Assembly (NCBI RefSeq): GCF_014190935.1
Contig: NZ_JACHVV010000002.1
Location: forward strand, 1,116,001-1,180,000
Direction: 5' to 3'
DNA: 64,000 nucleotides
Origin: Chryseomonas sp014190935
Lineage (GTDB): Bacteria > Pseudomonadota > Gammaproteobacteria > Pseudomonadales > Pseudomonadaceae
In this document: positions 1 through 9,452 of the stretch, in pieces
Layout: each line of letters starts with the position of its first letter
Position numbering within the stretch: the first letter of the stretch is position 1
Notes under the pieces: model-generated
What the model was told of the DNA's origin: nothing
What the model saw: the letters and a program-made list of their open reading frames with translations, nothing else
Database searches by the model: none
Translations under genes and position numbers: made by a program

Positions 1-1519
1 ATTTCTCCACCAGCTTTTGCTCGCGGGTGTAGAGGTTCTGCACCTGGGTCAGGAAGCGGGTGCCGATGTCCGCGGCCAGCTTGTCCTGCTGGTAGCGACG
101 CAGGCCGTCCACGGCGACCCATTGCAGCGGCGCCCAGCCATTGGGCTCGTCCCACTGCTGGCCGGTCTTGACGGTGGTGGTGGCGATGCCGCCCGGACGC
201 AGCAGCTGGTTGGCCACGGTCGCGGCGGTCTGGTCGGCGCTGCTCTGGCTGGCGAGGCCCACGAACAGCGGGAACAGGGTGGCGGCGGAAACCTTGTCGG
301 TACGGCGCTTGGCCTGCCAGTCGAAGTCGGTGTAGTAACCGGCCGGATTCCACAGGTAGCGGTCGATGGCCTGCTGGCGGGTCTTGGCCTTCTGGCTGTA
401 GGCCTGGACGCAACTGGCCTCGCCGGTCTTCTCGCAAGCCTTGGCGATGGTCTGCTCCAGATGATAGAGCAGGCTGTTGAGGTCAACCGGCGCGATGGCG
501 GTGGTGCGAATGGTCGCCAGGGTCTTGCCGTCGCCCAGCCAGCGCGAGGAAAAGTCCCAGCCACTCTCGGCGCCGGCGCGCAGGTCGCGATAGACCTCGC
601 CGGCCGGTCGGCCCTTGGCCTGGGCAGCGGTGGCCAGGTCTTCCATATAGGACTCCTGGCGCGGGGTGTCGCGGGCATCCCAGTAGCGATTGAGCAGGGT
701 TCCGTCGGCCAGCCTGACCACATGGGCATTGGCCTGGCCCGGTTGCAGGCCTTCGGCGCCGGCCATCCAGTAGGCGTATTCCTTCTGCAGCTGCGGCAGG
801 TAGCGACGATAGGCGGAATCGCCTTCCAGGCTGGCCTGCAGATCGACCATGTAGGCGAAGAACGGCGGCTGCGAGCGACTCAGGTAGTAGCTGCGGTTGC
901 CGTTGGGGATGTGGCCGTAGACGTCGATCTCATGGGCGAAGTTGTCCACCATGTCGCGGACCAGGTCGGTGCGCCCGTCCTTGGCCAGCCCCAGCATGGT
1001 GAAGTAGGAATCCCAGTAGTAGACCTCGCGGAAGCGGCCACCCGGCACCACATAGGGCTTGGGCAGCGGCAGCAGGCTGCTGTAGGCCGGCACCTCTTCG
1101 TAGTGGCGGGTCAGCACCGGCCAGAGGTCCTTGACGTGGGTGGGCAGGTCGGCCCCCGCCTTGGGCGGGGCGGCCTTGATCGGATCGGATTCTTCGAAGT
1201 TGGCGCTGACGAAGGCCTTGAGGTCGAAGCCGGGCTTGTCGCGCTGGGCCAGGTAGTCCTGGCGGATGTCGGCCGGATTGCGCTTGGGCAGGGCATCGAC
1301 GAAGTGCTTCTGGTCGCTGAACAGCTTGCCCTGCTGCACCGCGGTGAACAGCTCGGGATAGGCCTGGTCCGGCGGCACGGCGCGGGCGTTGCTGGCGTCG
1401 CGCCAACTCCAGGTCGGGGTTTCCGGCTTGCTGCCCTCATGGGCGCAGGCGGCGAGAAAGGCGATGGACAGGGACAGGACGAGCATCCGCGCGGGTGGCG
1501 CAGGTGGCAGGCGTTTCAT
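1..1519 (-). CDS. treA: Alpha,alpha-trehalase (GH37), 3' end outside window
   Basis: Hydrolyses trehalose to two glucose molecules, probably in the cell envelope. The frame starts at an ATG preceded by AGGAG and runs off the left edge, so only about 506 residues are visible; envelope trehalases are usually about 540-570 residues. Both GH37 signatures are readable: PGGRFREVYYWDSYF near residue 158 and QWDEPNGWAPLQ near residue 451. The N-terminus is basic and hydrophobic and ends in LAAC, which fits a lipobox, so the enzyme may be a lipoprotein rather than the soluble periplasmic form typical of E. coli TreA. The hybrid histidine kinase gene ends about 100 bases upstream on the same strand. 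Family assignment is secure; lipoprotein status is inference. Confidence 0.93.
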   Translation of the reverse strand, partial: MKRLPPAPPARMLVLSLSIAFLAACAHEGSKPETPTWSWRDASNARAVPPDQAYPELFTAVQQGKLFSDQKHFVDALPKRNPADIRQDYLAQRDKPGFDLKAFVSANFEESDPIKAAPPKAGADLPTHVKDLWPVLTRHYEEVPAYSSLLPLPKPYVVPGGRFREVYYWDSYFTMLGLAKDGRTDLVRDMVDNFAHEIDVYGHIPNGNRSYYLSRSQPPFFAYMVDLQASLEGDSAYRRYLPQLQKEYAYWMAGAEGLQPGQANAHVVRLADGTLLNRYWDARDTPRQESYMEDLATAAQAKGRPAGEVYRDLRAGAESGWDFSSRWLGDGKTLATIRTTAIAPVDLNSLLYHLEQTIAKACEKTGEASCVQAYSQKAKTRQQAIDRYLWNPAGYYTDFDWQAKRRTDKVSAATLFPLFVGLASQSSADQTAATVANQLLRPGGIATTTVKTGQQWDEPNGWAPLQWVAVDGLRRYQQDKLAADIGTRFLTQVQNLYTREQKLVEK

Positions 1520-1618
1520 GAAGCGCTCCTTTTCTTGTCGACACGACAGCAGCCGCAACGGAGGTTGCGACTCGAAAGGATCGACCCTGGCGCGCCGCGA
1601 CAGTTCGCCGCGACTGGC

Positions 1619-3568
1619 TCAGCCGCCCGGACGCAGACGCCTCACGCAGCGCGCCAGCTCTTCTAGGCCGAAGGGTTTGCCGATGAGTTCGACGCCCTCT
1701 TCCGCCAGCTCCGGCAGGGACGCCGGATCTGCCTGGCCGGACAGGTAGAGCACTGGCAGGCCGGGCGTGGTGGACCGCGCCTGTTCGGCCAGTTGCCGGC
1801 CGTCCAGCCCGGAGAGACCGAGACTGGTCACCAGCAGATCGATGCGCAGGGTGCCGGAGGCGATGAGCGCGACAGCGGTAGCGCTATCGGCCACCGCCAG
1901 CGGCGTGTAGCCCAGTTCCGCCAGCACCTCGCCGATGATGACGCGGACTTCGCGCTCCTCTTCGACGATCAGCGCGCAGTCGCCGGAGACTTCCGGCAGC
2001 ACCGGGCCTTCGGCGTCGTTGGGCGCGCTTTCCGGCTCCGGCCGGGCCAGCAGCCGCGGCAGATAGAGGCTGATGCAGGTGCCCTCACCCACTACCGAGT
2101 GGATCTCCACCTGGCCACCGGACTGGCGGACGAAACCATAGATCATCGACAGCCCGAGTCCGGTGCCACGGCCGCTGGGCTTGGTGGTGAAGAAGGGTTC
2201 GCAGGCGCGCTTGAGGGTATCGGCGTCCATGCCGGTGCCGGTATCGCAGACCTGGATGCGGACGAAATCGCCCTCCACCGTCTCGCTCGGCAGGCCGATG
2301 CTGAGCGGTCCGCTGACATTGCCCACCCGGATGCTCAGGTTGCCGCCCTCGGGCATGGCGTCACGGGCATTGATGGCCAGATTGAGGATGGCGTTCTCCA
2401 GCTGGTGCGGATCGCAGTGCAGCAGCCAGAGGTCGCTGTCGAGCTGGACGTCCTTGCGGATCTTCTTGCCCAGGCTGTGGCGCAGCAATTCGTGCATGCC
2501 CTGCACCAGCTGGCCGGCATCCACCGGGCGGGGTTCGAGCACCTGGCGGCGGGCGAAGGCCAGCAGCCGCTGGGTCAGGGCCGCAGCGTTCTCGGCCGAG
2601 CGGGTGGCGGTGTCCAGGTAGCGTTCCAGCTCCTGGATGCGCCCCTGTTGCACGCGGCGGCGCATCAGATCGAGGGAGCCGACGATGCCGGTCAGCAGGT
2701 TGTTGAAGTCGTGAGCGATGCCGCCGGTAAGTTGGCCGATGGCTTCCATCTTCTGCGCCTGGCGCAACTCTTCTTCCAGGGCCACCAGCTCCTGGCTGCG
2801 CACCTCGATGCGCTCTTCGAGGTTGCGATTGAGTTCGTCCAGCGCCTCGCGGGTGTGGACGGCTTCGCTGACGTCGCGGGAGATGGAGAGGAATTTGAGC
2901 GGGCTGCCGTCATCGCCGAGGATCGGCGTGACCACCACGTCCCACCAGCGCCGGGTGCCCTTGGCGGTGGGCGCCAGCCCGGTGAAACGGCCGATGCCGC
3001 CCTGCCGCGCCGCCTCGATGGCGGCGGTTACCTCATGGCGCTGCTGCTCGGGCCAGAGTTCGGCCCAGAGGCGGCCCTGGAAGGGAATGAAGTCGTCGAT
3101 CTCCATGACCATGAGGCCGCCCGGATTCATGTATTCCAGGCGCCCTTCCAGATCGATCAGCTTGATGCAGTCGACGCTGCAGACCATGACGCTGCGCTTG
3201 AAGGCCTCGCCCTGCCAGAGCTCGGCTTCATGGCGACGCTGCGCGGTGACGTCCAGCAGTACGCCGCCGGCCTCGCGCCGCTGGAACTGCAGGCAGCGCA
3301 GCTGGCCATCGGCGCCCTGGCGCCAGGCCTCCCAGACCTGTCCCGGGGCGGGCAGCAAGCCCACGGGTGGCGCGCTGCGACTCTGCAGATCGCTCAGCAG
3401 CTCGGCGGGCGCGAGCCCCCGGGCCAGTGCCTCGGCGTCCCGTTCCAGCATGGCCGCACAGGCGGCATCCGCGCGCCATCTGGCGCGGCTGGGATCGTAT
3501 TCGAACAGGCCGACGGCAAGGAATTGGGACATGGTAGGTAGGTGGCCGGTAGGAGAAGGAGATGTCAT
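1619..3568 (-). CDS. PAS-containing hybrid sensor histidine kinase with degenerate receiver
   Basis: Two-component sensor of unknown signal, with no transmembrane segment seen, so probably cytoplasmic. Order: an N-terminal PAS-like stretch, a PAS/PAC unit around residues 135-260, a coiled linker, a HisKA H-box GGIAHDFNN (His about 285), an HATPase_c domain with NLAINARDAM and GTGLGLSM boxes, and a C-terminal receiver of about 120 residues. The receiver reads VTSLGLSG where VTDxxLPG is expected, so the phospho-acceptor Asp is Ser (about residue 582); the usual acidic pair is EEE. The output is therefore probably not classical phosphorelay. No cognate regulator is adjacent. The start is uncertain: the ATG chosen here, an ATG at 3532 and a GTG at 3646 are all possible and none has a clear ribosome site. 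Confidence 0.88.
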   Translation of the reverse strand: MTSPSPTGHLPTMSQFLAVGLFEYDPSRARWRADAACAAMLERDAEALARGLAPAELLSDLQSRSAPPVGLLPAPGQVWEAWRQGADGQLRCLQFQRREAGGVLLDVTAQRRHEAELWQGEAFKRSVMVCSVDCIKLIDLEGRLEYMNPGGLMVMEIDDFIPFQGRLWAELWPEQQRHEVTAAIEAARQGGIGRFTGLAPTAKGTRRWWDVVVTPILGDDGSPLKFLSISRDVSEAVHTREALDELNRNLEERIEVRSQELVALEEELRQAQKMEAIGQLTGGIAHDFNNLLTGIVGSLDLMRRRVQQGRIQELERYLDTATRSAENAAALTQRLLAFARRQVLEPRPVDAGQLVQGMHELLRHSLGKKIRKDVQLDSDLWLLHCDPHQLENAILNLAINARDAMPEGGNLSIRVGNVSGPLSIGLPSETVEGDFVRIQVCDTGTGMDADTLKRACEPFFTTKPSGRGTGLGLSMIYGFVRQSGGQVEIHSVVGEGTCISLYLPRLLARPEPESAPNDAEGPVLPEVSGDCALIVEEEREVRVIIGEVLAELGYTPLAVADSATAVALIASGTLRIDLLVTSLGLSGLDGRQLAEQARSTTPGLPVLYLSGQADPASLPELAEEGVELIGKPFGLEELARCVRRLRPGG

Positions 3569-3658
3569 AACGCCAGTAGACACGGCGAACCTGTCTACGT
3601 TAACAGTTTCGACGTTTCGCTTCGCGCTGGCCTTCGACCACTGCACCGGAAAAATTAC

Positions 3659-6600
3659 TCACTCGGTCGCGTTTTTCTCCACGGCATAGCGCCGTTCCAG
3701 GCCGCTGTGGCCCAGACCGACGCCCTTGCGCACCTTGAGCTGCACCGGGATGCGCTCCTTGAGCGCCTCCACGTGACTGATGATGCCGATGGTCTTGCCG
3801 CCGGCGTTGAGCTGATCGAGGGCATCCAGGGCGACCTCCAGGGTCTCGCCATCGAGGGTGCCGAAGCCTTCGTCGAGAAACAGCGAGTCGATGCCGGTGC
3901 GCTGGCTGACCAGATCCGACAGGGCCAGCGCCAGGGCCAGGCTCACCAGGAAGCTCTCGCCACCGGAGAGGGTACGGATGTCGCGCAGGGCATCGGCCTG
4001 CCAGGTGTCGAGGATCTGCAATTCCAGCTCCGCCGCCTGGCGCCGGATCAGGCGATAGCGGCCATGCAGGCGCATGAGCTGGCCGTTGGCCAGGTGCACC
4101 AGGTGATCCAGGGTCAGCCCCTGGGCGAACTTGCGGAACTTGGCGCCGTCGGCCGAGCCGATCAGGCCGTTGAGGTGCTGCCAGAGATCGTGATCGCGTT
4201 CCTGGGCGGCGATCTCGCCGAGCAGGGCCTGCAGGCCGTCGCGGCGGCGTTCGTCTTCGCGCAGGGCGGCGTTGACCTCGCCCTGGCGCTGGCCCAGGGC
4301 GCGCAATTCGGCGCCGGCGGCGGCCAGTTCGGCATCCAGCTCGGCGGCGCTGCGCTCGGTCTGCGACTCGGCGCTGAGGGTCGCCAGGCGTTGCTGCGCC
4401 GCGCCGGCCAGGGCGCGAACCTCGGTCAGGGCGGTCTCGAGGCGGGTACGCTCCCTGGTCAGGGCGCTGTGTTCGTGGTCGTCCAGTTGGGCGGCGCGCC
4501 AGGCGTCGGCATCGGCGAAGGCACTGGCGTCCAGGGCCGTCTGCCAGCGCTCGCCGGCTTCGCGGGCCAGCTGCACCTCACCCGCCAGCCGCTCGTGCAG
4601 CGCCTGGTGGCTGCCCTGCAGCGCCGCACCCTGCTCGCGGCAGTCTTCCCAGGTCGCGGTCGCCTCGGCGAGCACGGCAGCGGCGCGCTCCGCCGCTACC
4701 GGGACGGGCGCGACCTCACCGGCGCGCTGGCGCCAGGTCTCGACCAGCGGCGCGAGCGTGGCCAGGCGCTGGGCAATGTCCTTGAGGTGCTGCTGCAGGT
4801 CCTGCGCCCGCTGGCGATCGGCCTGCCAGCGGCGCCACTCCTGCTCGCGCAGCGTCAGCCATTCGCCGGCACGACCGGGCACCTCATGCCCCCAGCGCGC
4901 CAGTTCCGCGCCCAGCTGGCGCTCTGCCGTGGCCTGTTGCGCCTCGGCATCGCGCTGTTCCCTGGCACCCTCCGCCAGGCCTTGGCGCGCGCGCTCCCAG
5001 GCCGCCTCGGCCAGTGCCTGGCGCTGTTCGGCATCGGCCTGTTGACGCGCCAGGCGCTGGGCTTCGTTGCGGCCTTCCTCGCCTTGCTGGCGCAGGCCAT
5101 CCAGGGTGGCGAGCACTTGCTGGATGCGCGCCAGTTCCTGATCCTGGCGGCGGCGCAATTCGGCCACCGCGCCGGGCGTCTCGGGATCGGCACCCAGGGC
5201 CACGCAGCGCTGACGCCAGAGTTCGCCCAGCTGTTCCAGCTGCTGAACGGCTTCGGCCTGCTGCTCGTTGGCCTGATCGAGTTGCGCCTTGAGCGCGGCC
5301 AGGGCCTCGCTGAGTTCCTTGCCCTCCTGGGTCAGGCGCTCCAGTTCGGCCTTGGCGTCCTGCAGGGCGGTCTGGGTAGCGGAGACGTCCAGGGCGGCAT
5401 AGTCGGCCACCGCGGGGTGATCGCGGGAGCCGCACAGCGGACAGGGTTCGTCGGGCTGCAATTCGGCGCGCTGGGCTTCCAGGCTGCGGATGACCCTTTC
5501 CTGTTCGAGCAGCTTCTCGCGCTCGCGCACCTGCTGGGCCACCTCGCGATAGCGCCCGCGCAGGGCATCCAGGCGCACCTGATGATCGCCATGCTGGCGC
5601 TGGCGCTCACCCTGGCTGCGGGCCAGACGCTCCAGCTGGATCTGCAGCTGGCGCCGCCGCTCGACCAGCTGATCCAGCTGATCCACCTCGTTGACCCGAC
5701 CCAGCGTGGCCTGCCAGAGGGCACGCCAGGCCTTTTCGTCGCGGCCGTCCAGCGCCGCCTGCCAGCGCTCGCGCTGGGCCTGCTCCGCCGCCTGGGCCTG
5801 GGCAGCCTGCTCGCGCGCCCGCGTCACCGCCTCCTGCTGGGCTTCGCGTTCCTCAGCCAGCAGCTGCAACTGCCGGGTCTGCTCCTGCTGGCGACGCGTC
5901 AGGCGCGCCAGGGCCTCGGCTCGTTCATCGCGCAGGGCCAGCTGGCTGCGCCAGTCGCCCAGGCGTTCGCCGAGCTCGGCATGACCACTGCGCGCGGCCA
6001 GGCTGTCGGCCAGCTGCTGTTGTTCATCGAGCGCCTGCGCCTGCTCCGCCTCGGCCTGGCGCAGCTGTTCGCCACTGGCACCCAGGGCCTGGGCCAGGGC
6101 GGCGTCGCGGCGACTGGCCAGGGTCTGGATACGCTGATCGAGCTGGACCAGTTCGTCCCGGCTGCGCTGTTCACGCACCGCGGCCTCGCGCCACGCCTGC
6201 TCGATGGGCAGCAACCGGGCCGCCGGTTCGGCCGCCGCCAGGCGCAGACGCTGCGGCTCGGCGGCCTCCCAGGCCTGCTGCGCGGTGGCCAGGCGCGCCT
6301 GGGCCTGCTGCTCGTCCGCCGCCGCCTGCTCCATGGCGGACAGCCACTGGCGCTGGGCCTGCCAGGTCTTGAGGTCTGCGCCCAGTCGCTCTTCGCGCTG
6401 CGCCAGGCTGGTGCCCTCGACGGCCAGCGCCTGGCGGCGTTCGTCATCCAGCACCTCGACCCCGGCGACGCGCTGGCGCAGGCCCTCCAGGACGCCCTTG
6501 GCCTCGCGCGCGCGCTCGAAGACGCGCTGGGAGATCTGCCCGTACACCGCGGTCCCGGTCAGCTCTTCCAGCAATTCGGCGCGCTGACTGGCACTGGCTT

Positions 6601-7084
6601 CCAGAAAGGCGGCGAAGCCCCCCTGGGCCAAGAGCATGGAGCGGGTGAAGCGCTCGAAGTCGAGGCCGGTGAGTTCTTCGGTGAGTCTGAGCTTGTCGTG
6701 GGTCTTTTCGGCGAGGATGCTGCCATCGAGCCTGGCCAGTTCCACCTTGGGCGGCTGCAGGGCGCCATCGGCGCGGTCACGGGCGCGGCGCTGGCTCCAG
6801 AAGGCCCGGTAGCGCTCGCCACGCACGGCGAATTCCACCTCGGCGAGGCAGTCGCCGGTGTGGCGGGTCATGAGTTCGTTGCTCTCCCCGCCCACCTTGC
6901 TCATGCGTGGCGTGCGGTGATAGAGCGCCAGGCAGATGGCGTCCAGCAGGGTGGTCTTGCCCGCCCCGGTCGGCCCGGTGATGGCGAACAAGCCGCTGCT
7001 GGCGAAGGGTTCGGCGGTGAAGTCGATCTTCCACTCACCCTTGAGGGAATTGAGGTTCTTCAGGCGCAGGGTGAGGATCTTCAT
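3659..7084 (-). CDS. sbcC: Exonuclease SbcCD, ATPase subunit SbcC
   Basis: Large SMC-like ATPase of the SbcCD nuclease, which opens hairpin and protein-blocked DNA ends. The 1141-residue product starts MKILTLRLKNLNSLKG, the typical SbcC N-terminus, with Walker A GPTGAGKTT near residue 40. Long Gln/Glu/Arg-rich coiled coils flank a zinc hook CPLC near residue 545. The C-terminal half carries the ABC signature LSGGESF and Walker B LFLDEGFGTLD. The start was taken at 7084 rather than an in-frame upstream GTG/ATG because of family conservation. Its usual partner sbcD lies 2.5 kb upstream, separated by two unrelated genes and a possible small opposite-strand gene, so sbcC probably has its own promoter. 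Confidence 0.95.
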   Translation of the reverse strand: MKILTLRLKNLNSLKGEWKIDFTAEPFASSGLFAITGPTGAGKTTLLDAICLALYHRTPRMSKVGGESNELMTRHTGDCLAEVEFAVRGERYRAFWSQRRARDRADGALQPPKVELARLDGSILAEKTHDKLRLTEELTGLDFERFTRSMLLAQGGFAAFLEASASQRAELLEELTGTAVYGQISQRVFERAREAKGVLEGLRQRVAGVEVLDDERRQALAVEGTSLAQREERLGADLKTWQAQRQWLSAMEQAAADEQQAQARLATAQQAWEAAEPQRLRLAAAEPAARLLPIEQAWREAAVREQRSRDELVQLDQRIQTLASRRDAALAQALGASGEQLRQAEAEQAQALDEQQQLADSLAARSGHAELGERLGDWRSQLALRDERAEALARLTRRQQEQTRQLQLLAEEREAQQEAVTRAREQAAQAQAAEQAQRERWQAALDGRDEKAWRALWQATLGRVNEVDQLDQLVERRRQLQIQLERLARSQGERQRQHGDHQVRLDALRGRYREVAQQVREREKLLEQERVIRSLEAQRAELQPDEPCPLCGSRDHPAVADYAALDVSATQTALQDAKAELERLTQEGKELSEALAALKAQLDQANEQQAEAVQQLEQLGELWRQRCVALGADPETPGAVAELRRRQDQELARIQQVLATLDGLRQQGEEGRNEAQRLARQQADAEQRQALAEAAWERARQGLAEGAREQRDAEAQQATAERQLGAELARWGHEVPGRAGEWLTLREQEWRRWQADRQRAQDLQQHLKDIAQRLATLAPLVETWRQRAGEVAPVPVAAERAAAVLAEATATWEDCREQGAALQGSHQALHERLAGEVQLAREAGERWQTALDASAFADADAWRAAQLDDHEHSALTRERTRLETALTEVRALAGAAQQRLATLSAESQTERSAAELDAELAAAGAELRALGQRQGEVNAALREDERRRDGLQALLGEIAAQERDHDLWQHLNGLIGSADGAKFRKFAQGLTLDHLVHLANGQLMRLHGRYRLIRRQAAELELQILDTWQADALRDIRTLSGGESFLVSLALALALSDLVSQRTGIDSLFLDEGFGTLDGETLEVALDALDQLNAGGKTIGIISHVEALKERIPVQLKVRKGVGLGHSGLERRYAVEKNATE

Positions 7085-7256
7085 CGGGCTTTTCCAGGAC
7101 GACTCGGCGAACCGCCGATTCTGGCATTGTTGGGCGCGCTCGCCCATGCCAACCGACCACTCGACCTATGGTCGTGCCCACCGCTGAACTTGCTCCGGCC
7201 GCCGCTCTCAACTGCAAGGTATCGCTCTGCAACCACGTTTCCCCGGAGGATCCGTC

Positions 7257-7394
7257 GTGCGCTCGCCCCTCTCTCCCTTCGATTTTCTCGGCATGCCCCT
7301 GTTGGTCGGTGTGGGCACCCTGGCACTGGTCAGTTGCAGTGGCGGCCACAAGGTCGCCGCGCTGTGGCAGCCGCTGGCGACCTGGCTGGTCTAG
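7257..7394 (+). CDS. Possible 45-residue hydrophobic small protein
   Basis: A GTG codon sits about 8 bases after GGAGGA, a good ribosome site, and opens a 45-residue frame in the 350-base gap between sbcC and the alcohol dehydrogenase gene. The product has a central hydrophobic stretch (MPLLVGVGTLALVSCSGG), which could be a membrane segment or a poorly placed lipobox. No family is recognised. Evidence is limited to the ribosome site, the hydrophobic segment and a hairpin just downstream, so this may not be a gene. The rest of the gap holds only a weak inverted repeat near 7150-7175. Confidence 0.35.
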   Translation: MRSPLSPFDFLGMPLLVGVGTLALVSCSGGHKVAALWQPLATWLV

Positions 7395-7404
7395 CCGCTG
7401 GAAA

Positions 7405-7431
7405 GCCCGGTGAGCCCCAGGATCACCGGGC
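7405..7431. terminator. Hairpin between convergent small ORF and adh gene
   Basis: Arm GCCCGGTGA is followed after 9 bases by its perfect complement TCACCGGGC. It sits 10 bases after the stop of the small plus-strand frame and 6 bases from the stop of the minus-strand dehydrogenase gene, so it could end both transcripts. No T-run follows on either side, so intrinsic termination is not assured. Confidence 0.45.
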
Positions 7432-7437
7432 AGCTCG

Positions 7438-8616
7438 TCACGGCATGAACACCGCCCTCATGCAGTTCTTGTCCTTGGACTTGAACAGCTCGTAGCCGTA
7501 GGGCGACTCTTCCAGGCTCATCGGATGGGTGAGCAGGTAGGACGGATCCAGCTCGCCCTTCTGGATGTGTTCGAACAGCCGCTCCACATAGCGTTGTCCC
7601 GGCTGCTGGCCCGATCTCAGGGTCAGGGCCTTGTTGACGATGGCGCCCATGGGGAATTTGTCGATCACCCCGCCATAGACGCCGATCACCGACACCGTGC
7701 CGCCCTTGCGACAGGCACGGATGGCCTGGCGCAGCGCCGAGCCGCGCTCGGTGTGCAGGCGCAGCAGCTGCTTGGTCTTGTCGTAGGCGTAGTCGACCTG
7801 CGTGCCGTGGGCCTCCATGCCGACGCAGTCGATGCAGCGATCCGGACCGCGGCCACCGGTCAATTCCAGCAGCGCCTCATGGATGTTGGTGGTCTCGTAG
7901 TCGAGGACGATGGCGCCGGCCTTTTCGGCCGCCAGCTGCAGGCGATCGCTGAAGCGGTCGATGGCGATGACCCGTTCGGCGCCCAGCAGGTAGGCGCTGC
8001 GAATGGCCATCTGCCCGACCCCGCCGCAGCCCCAGACCGCCACGGTATCGCCGGGCTGGATGTCGGCGATGTCGGCGGCGTAGTAGCCGGTGGGCACGGC
8101 GTCGGAGACGAACACCGCCTGGGCGTCGCTGACCCCGTCGGGCACCTTGAACAGATTGACGTCGGCATAGGGCACCCGCACATAGGTGGCATGGCTGCCG
8201 GCATAGCCACCGAAGGCATGGCTGTAGCCGAAGATGCCGGTGCAGGGCTGTCCGTAGGCCAGTTCGGTCAGCTCGGGCTTGGGATTGCTGTTGTCGCAGC
8301 AGTTGTAGTCCTCGCGCTGGCAGTGCTCGCAGTCACCGCAGCCGAGGATGGAGACCGTCACCACCCGGTCGCCGATGGCCAGCCCCTGATTGCGCAGGCC
8401 GCTGCCCAGCTCGACGATCTCGGCGAGGAATTCGTGGCCGATGATGTCGCCCGGCTTCATCGCCGGGACGTAGCCGCCCAGCAGATGCAGGTCCGAGCCG
8501 CATACCGAGGACATGATGACGCGCACGATGGCGTCACGCGGGTTGAGGATCTCCGGATCCGGGACGGTTTCCACCTGCAGACGATTGGGGGCTTGCCAGG
8601 TCAGGGCGCGCATCAT
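7438..8616 (-). CDS. Zinc-dependent alcohol/formaldehyde dehydrogenase-like protein
   Basis: Medium-chain dehydrogenase of 392 residues, predicted to oxidise an alcohol or aldehyde with NAD(P). Catalytic zinc motifs CGSDLH and GHEF are present near residues 40 and 63. The structural-zinc loop GCGDCEHCQREDYNCC follows, then a Rossmann glycine motif WGCGGVGQ. The sequence resembles the glutathione-independent formaldehyde dehydrogenase-like branch; the substrate cannot be named. The start overlaps the stop of the upstream SRPBCC gene in an ATGA arrangement, indicating translational coupling. Two consecutive ATGs (8616 and 8613) are possible starts, with GAGG just upstream. The pair sits between sbcD and sbcC, an unusual position. 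Confidence 0.9.
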   Translation of the reverse strand: MMRALTWQAPNRLQVETVPDPEILNPRDAIVRVIMSSVCGSDLHLLGGYVPAMKPGDIIGHEFLAEIVELGSGLRNQGLAIGDRVVTVSILGCGDCEHCQREDYNCCDNSNPKPELTELAYGQPCTGIFGYSHAFGGYAGSHATYVRVPYADVNLFKVPDGVSDAQAVFVSDAVPTGYYAADIADIQPGDTVAVWGCGGVGQMAIRSAYLLGAERVIAIDRFSDRLQLAAEKAGAIVLDYETTNIHEALLELTGGRGPDRCIDCVGMEAHGTQVDYAYDKTKQLLRLHTERGSALRQAIRACRKGGTVSVIGVYGGVIDKFPMGAIVNKALTLRSGQQPGQRYVERLFEHIQKGELDPSYLLTHPMSLEESPYGYELFKSKDKNCMRAVFMP

Positions 8617-9452
8617 TCGGTCCTCGCTTGGGTGCCCAGGCCGGCGTCGAGGTCGGCCTGGGGTTCGTCGGCCGGACGGCTCACCGGCGGATGGGGGGGT
8701 GCCAGGGGTCGACCGCTGCGGGTGACCTCGGGGGTGGCGATCTCGCCGGTCTCCAGTTGCTGCTTGAGGCGCCGCAGGCCCAGGTTGACCGCCTTGCCGG
8801 TGAAGCGGCTGATGCCTTCGGTGACGGCATGGCCGAGCAGGCCGGCCGGGGCTTCGCAGGCCAGTACGGCCTGGACCAGGGTGCCGCGGCCCTGGGGGGC
8901 GTCGCTGAAGGTCAGACTGGCCTTGTGCGCCATGACCGTGCCGGGCACGGTGCTCCACAGCAGGAATTCGTTCTCGCGGCGTTCGCTCTGCTCCAGGGTC
9001 CAGCTCAGGGTGCGTCCCAATGGACCGGAGGCGTGCCAGTGGCTGTCGCCATCGGCGCCCAGTTCGATGCGGTCGACGAAGGGCAGCAGCTCGCGCAGGT
9101 GCTGCAAGTCGGTGCAGTAGGCGAACACCTCTTCACGCGGCTTGGCGATGGTGACGCTGCGCTGGATGGCGGTGGGATTGCGCCAGCCCCAGCGTTCGGC
9201 CAGGGCCTGCTCGAAGGGCGAAGGCTGCAAGGCGGCCTTGAGTTCGCACCGCTGGCGCACGCCGCGGCTAAGGGCCATGGCGCCCAGCGCCAGCTTCACG
9301 CAGCCGGTCAGGCCGCCGCGGCGCAGACCGCCAAGGATCAGCAGGCCGCCGCCCAGCAGGGACACCAGGCGTTCGGTGCCCTGGACGTTGGGCACCTGGT
9401 TGTCGGTGCGCTCGTGGCGCGTGGCGGCGAGGGGTTGCGATAGGTCGTGCAT
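8613..9452 (-). CDS. SRPBCC (polyketide cyclase/dehydrase-like) family protein with membrane-like N-terminus
   Basis: A 279-residue protein. Residues about 30-65 are glycine- and leucine-rich (LVSLLGGGLLILGGL), resembling a DUF2892-type inner-membrane segment. An SRPBCC fold follows from about residue 90 (TIAKPREEVFAYCTDLQHL), a helix-grip cavity that binds lipid-like or hydrophobic ligands in other members. The C-terminus is Pro- and Asp-rich. The start at 9452 is supported by GGAGGAG 8 bases upstream; a longer open frame extends further but lacks such support. It is translationally coupled to the downstream dehydrogenase. Ligand and role are unknown. Confidence 0.82.
   Translation of the reverse strand: MHDLSQPLAATRHERTDNQVPNVQGTERLVSLLGGGLLILGGLRRGGLTGCVKLALGAMALSRGVRQRCELKAALQPSPFEQALAERWGWRNPTAIQRSVTIAKPREEVFAYCTDLQHLRELLPFVDRIELGADGDSHWHASGPLGRTLSWTLEQSERRENEFLLWSTVPGTVMAHKASLTFSDAPQGRGTLVQAVLACEAPAGLLGHAVTEGISRFTGKAVNLGLRRLKQQLETGEIATPEVTRSGRPLAPPHPPVSRPADEPQADLDAGLGTQARTE

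Noticed and set aside
17..1666. A 549-codon plus-strand frame over the trehalase.
   Set aside because: The minus strand encodes a trehalase with both family signatures; the plus frame is a shadow. The trehalase lacks a closing stop because it leaves the window.
3542..7495. A 1317-codon open frame on the plus strand, antisense to sbcC and beyond.
   Set aside because: It mirrors the codons of sbcC on the opposite strand, has no start context or recognisable domain, and its Leu/Gly/Gln-rich product is typical of antisense frames in GC-rich DNA.
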